This document shows, one piece after another, positions 61,806 to 64,000 of a DNA stretch of 64,000 bases. Each line of letters opens with the position of its first letter. Within the stretch, counting starts at the first letter, position 1. Source of the stretch: Ectobius pallidus (taxonomy: Eukaryota > Arthropoda > Insecta > Blattodea > Ectobiidae); assembly GCA_964059195.1 (NCBI GenBank), contig CAXKWD010000006.1:13074530-13138529 (forward strand), read 5' to 3'. Both the position numbers and the translations under genes were made by a program. Below the pieces are notes generated by a model. It searched no databases. It was not told the DNA's origin and saw nothing but the letters and a program-made list of their open reading frames with translations.

Positions 61806-63998
61806 TCAAAAAGCTAATAACCTGGTGATAGCCAGGTTATTAGCACCTCTAGTTTGGTGATTGTGAACATCCGAGTTTTTTGCTACCGGGGTTGAGTTAT
61901 TATATTTTAAGTACAATATGGATCGTAGAATGAATATCGAAGGAACAGTCAACAGCGATAGTTTTCTAAATGTTTCCTTACAAGCACTATTATATGGCAG
62001 TTTACCCATGTATCTAACTGCTCTCTTTTGCAATGTAAGAATTTTCCTAATGTTTTCCTTAGATGTATTGCCCCATAATTCAATCCCATATGTAATGTGT
62101 GAGTAAATGAGTGCAAAATACACAATCCTAGTAGTATCCATTGGGAGGTATTTGACAATGTTTCTTAATACAAATAGTCCTGAACTGATTTTACTTTCGA
62201 TTTTGTTGACATGACTGTTCCAAGAAAGGGATTCATCAAGAGTTAGACCCAAGATGTTTACTTCGCTGACTTGTTTTACCTTATCATCACCAATCATTAA
62301 CTGTGGTTCGAAGGATGCATTTTTACACTCAAAATATATAAATTCACTTTTATTAGCATTAACTGATAGTTTTATATTATGGAAGTACTGAACCAAAGAA
62401 TTAGTGGTAGTATTTATTTCCAGTTCCATTTCTTCCAGGTTTTTATTACCATAACATAGATTAGTGTCATCTGCATATAATGTGAGGCCAGTGCTTCCAG
62501 GTATAATCGTATTTAAGTCATAAATATATAGTATAAACAGTAGAGGTCCCAATATTGACCCTTGTGGCACTCCTGTTGTAATGTTCCTGGCAGAGGACTG
62601 CCCATTTGAATACTCTACAAATTGTTTCCTATTAGTTAAGTATGATTTCATCAATTGATGACCTATTCCTTTAAATCCAAGGTGATACAGTTTGTCCAGT
62701 AAGATTTTAGTATTCACACAATCGAAAGCTTTTGACAGGTCCAATAGCACACTAGCTGTGAACTTACCCTTATCTATGCTATCGGCAATAAATTCTACTA
62801 TTGTTATAACAGCAGATATTGTTGATTTGCCTTGAGTGAAACCATGCTGGAATTTCGGTGTCAGATCAAATTTTTTCAAGAAGTTCACAATTCTCAGATA
62901 GATAATTTTTTCAATAATTTTGGATATGCTGGGTAATATAGAGATCGGTCTGTAATTATTTACATCTTCACTATTTCCTTTCTTTAATATGGGGATAACT
63001 TTAGCTATTTTTAGTGCATCGGGGAATGTGCCAGTTTCAAATATTGTATTTACAATTGTTGCAATAGGGCCAGCAATTGACAATATGGTTGCTTTTATCA
63101 CTTTGATCGGGATGCCATCATAACCACTACTATTGGTCGACCTTAGTTTCTTTACAATGCCAATAATTTCATTTACTGTCGTAGGACCAAAGAATATTGT
63201 TCTGTTAGATGTATTGATTAGAGCAGTTGCGGGACTGTTACTTGTAGGTCTCACACTGTTAGCAATGTTTTCACCAATAGAGATAAAATATTTGTTAAAT
63301 ACATTAGCCATATTATTAGGAATGTCAATTATTTCACCTTGGTGCTTTAATTGAGTAGCTTTAGGAGTACTATTGTTATTTTTGCCTCTAAAATGATTTA
63401 TAATGTCCCAACTAGTCTTACTTTTGTTATCCGAGTTCAAAATTAGGTTACTAAGATATTCTTTCTTGGCAGCGACGACCTTGCTATCATAGAATTGTTT
63501 AAACTCTGTGAAAGTTGATTTGTTTATTTGACCAGTAGTGAGTTTGGTGTTTTGAATGTTCAATAGTATTCGAAGTTGTTTTATTTCCTCAGTTATCCAA
63601 TTACCCATTGTTTTACTTGCTTTTTTACTCCTTCTAAGAACCTTGGGGCAATATATATCAATGTAGGATTGGAGTAAGGACTGGAAAGCATAGTAACTAT
63701 CATTGACATCCAATCCCGCACTGATCTCATTCCACTTCTCTTGACTCATTGCCTCATTTAGGTTATTTAAATTTGGTTCATTGAACAAGTTACTACGATT
63801 TTTATGAGAAGATTGATTGATATGTACAAGGGGAGAGTGTAGATCAAATATTCTTATACCTTGTGCACTATGATCGGATAGAGATGTGTGTATGACATAT
63901 GTGTCAATAGCATTTACAGGGAGGTTGGTTATTATATTATCGATTGCTGTTCCATTATTACCATTAATTCGAGTAGCTATCTCAATAGTATATCTCAA
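61806..63998 (-). CDS. CR1/Jockey-type LINE ORF2, endonuclease tail and RT, runs off the window
   Basis: 730 codons open to the window edge. The N-terminal end holds the last endonuclease motif (SLSDHS, residues 39-44). RT follows: LKKGNSEDVNNYRPISILPS, motif A LLDLSKAFDC (D420, D426), motif B TGVPQGSILGPLLF, motif C LYADDT (508-512), and the thumb LGLTLDESLSWNSHV. All catalytic residues are present. The C-terminus ends abruptly at RGANNLAITRLLAF, where a perfect 13-bp hairpin (61813-61844) interrupts the usual final block, so this copy is 3'-damaged. The upstream part lies outside the window. Confidence 0.85.
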   Translation of the reverse strand: MRYTIEIATRINGNNGTAIDNIITNLPVNAIDTYVIHTSLSDHSAQGIRIFDLHSPLVHINQSSHKNRSNLFNEPNLNNLNEAMSQEKWNEISAGLDVNDSYYAFQSLLQSYIDIYCPKVLRRSKKASKTMGNWITEEIKQLRILLNIQNTKLTTGQINKSTFTEFKQFYDSKVVAAKKEYLSNLILNSDNKSKTSWDIINHFRGKNNNSTPKATQLKHQGEIIDIPNNMANVFNKYFISIGENIANSVRPTSNSPATALINTSNRTIFFGPTTVNEIIGIVKKLRSTNSSGYDGIPIKVIKATILSIAGPIATIVNTIFETGTFPDALKIAKVIPILKKGNSEDVNNYRPISILPSISKIIEKIIYLRIVNFLKKFDLTPKFQHGFTQGKSTISAVITIVEFIADSIDKGKFTASVLLDLSKAFDCVNTKILLDKLYHLGFKGIGHQLMKSYLTNRKQFVEYSNGQSSARNITTGVPQGSILGPLLFILYIYDLNTIIPGSTGLTLYADDTNLCYGNKNLEEMELEINTTTNSLVQYFHNIKLSVNANKSEFIYFECKNASFEPQLMIGDDKVKQVSEVNILGLTLDESLSWNSHVNKIESKISSGLFVLRNIVKYLPMDTTRIVYFALIYSHITYGIELWGNTSKENIRKILTLQKRAVRYMGKLPYNSACKETFRKLSLLTVPSIFILRSILYLKYNNSTPVAKNSDVHNHQTRGANNLAITRLLAF
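61813..61844. repeat. Perfect 13-bp-stem hairpin at the LINE 3' break
   Basis: GCTAATAACCTGG, loop TGATAG, CCAGGTTATTAGC. It lies at the end of the LINE frame. Confidence 0.9.
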
Positions 63999-64000
63999 AT

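Overview
The window reads as transposon-dense, AT-rich nuclear DNA of an insect. I infer a large polyneopteran genome such as a cockroach, from the retroelement mix and the zinc-finger family, but the species cannot be fixed from sequence alone. Three intact C2H2 zinc-finger genes of one lineage-specific family lie at 161-1318 (+), 28424-29806 (-) and 59276-60655 (-). The last two share their 3' flanks, so they sit on duplicated segments. Almost everything else is mobile DNA in several layers.

Layout. 2.3-12.3 kb: a pogo/mariner-type element with a Psq-domain fragment, an inverted mariner remnant, LINE fragments, a 1.07-kb element with CCCTAGTAGCACA ends, and a 2.47-kb Harbinger-like element with a TAA target duplication. 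12.7-18.1 kb: a young BEL/Pao retrotransposon whose single 1223-codon frame keeps gag, protease and integrase but lacks reverse transcriptase. 18.2-26.4 kb: one CR1/Jockey-type LINE on the minus strand, opened by four later insertions, including a 4.9-kb copy of the CCCTAGTAGCACA family. 29.9-31.2 kb: a hAT-like element with internal tandem repeats. 31.4-33.3 and 39.6-40.9 kb: R4/Dong-type LINE pieces, the second carrying a SINE with a 14-bp target duplication. 33.3-38.4 kb: a Copia element with apparently identical LTRs but a broken frame. 61.8 kb to the end: the 3' part of a LINE with an intact RT frame.

The most unusual region is 41.4-54.4 kb. Its core is an 8.8-kb near-perfect inverted repeat (42925-51686). 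Each arm carries the same small four-exon gene, with TATA/initiator promoter, consistent splice sites and an open frame of about 176 codons. The two copies point outward from the centre. Proximal to each gene lies an array of about 258-bp units whose copy number differs between arms. The repeat is flanked by several unrelated tandem arrays: a block dense in CRE-, YY1-, KLF- and nuclear-receptor-like motifs on the left, and 109-bp, about 170-bp and 63-bp arrays on the right. The 170-bp array repeats a motif close to the insect CTCF site.

How the parts relate. The zinc-finger proteins are probably nuclear DNA-binding factors, and such families often expand alongside mobile elements; that link is inference. 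The mobile elements are mostly dead, but the BEL and Copia copies look recent and were probably moved by proteins from other copies. Several insertions can be checked against an empty site inside this same window (Harbinger-like element, 55.4-kb foldback element, 27.25-kb element), which gives firm boundaries and a relative order of events. Fold-back architecture recurs at all scales.
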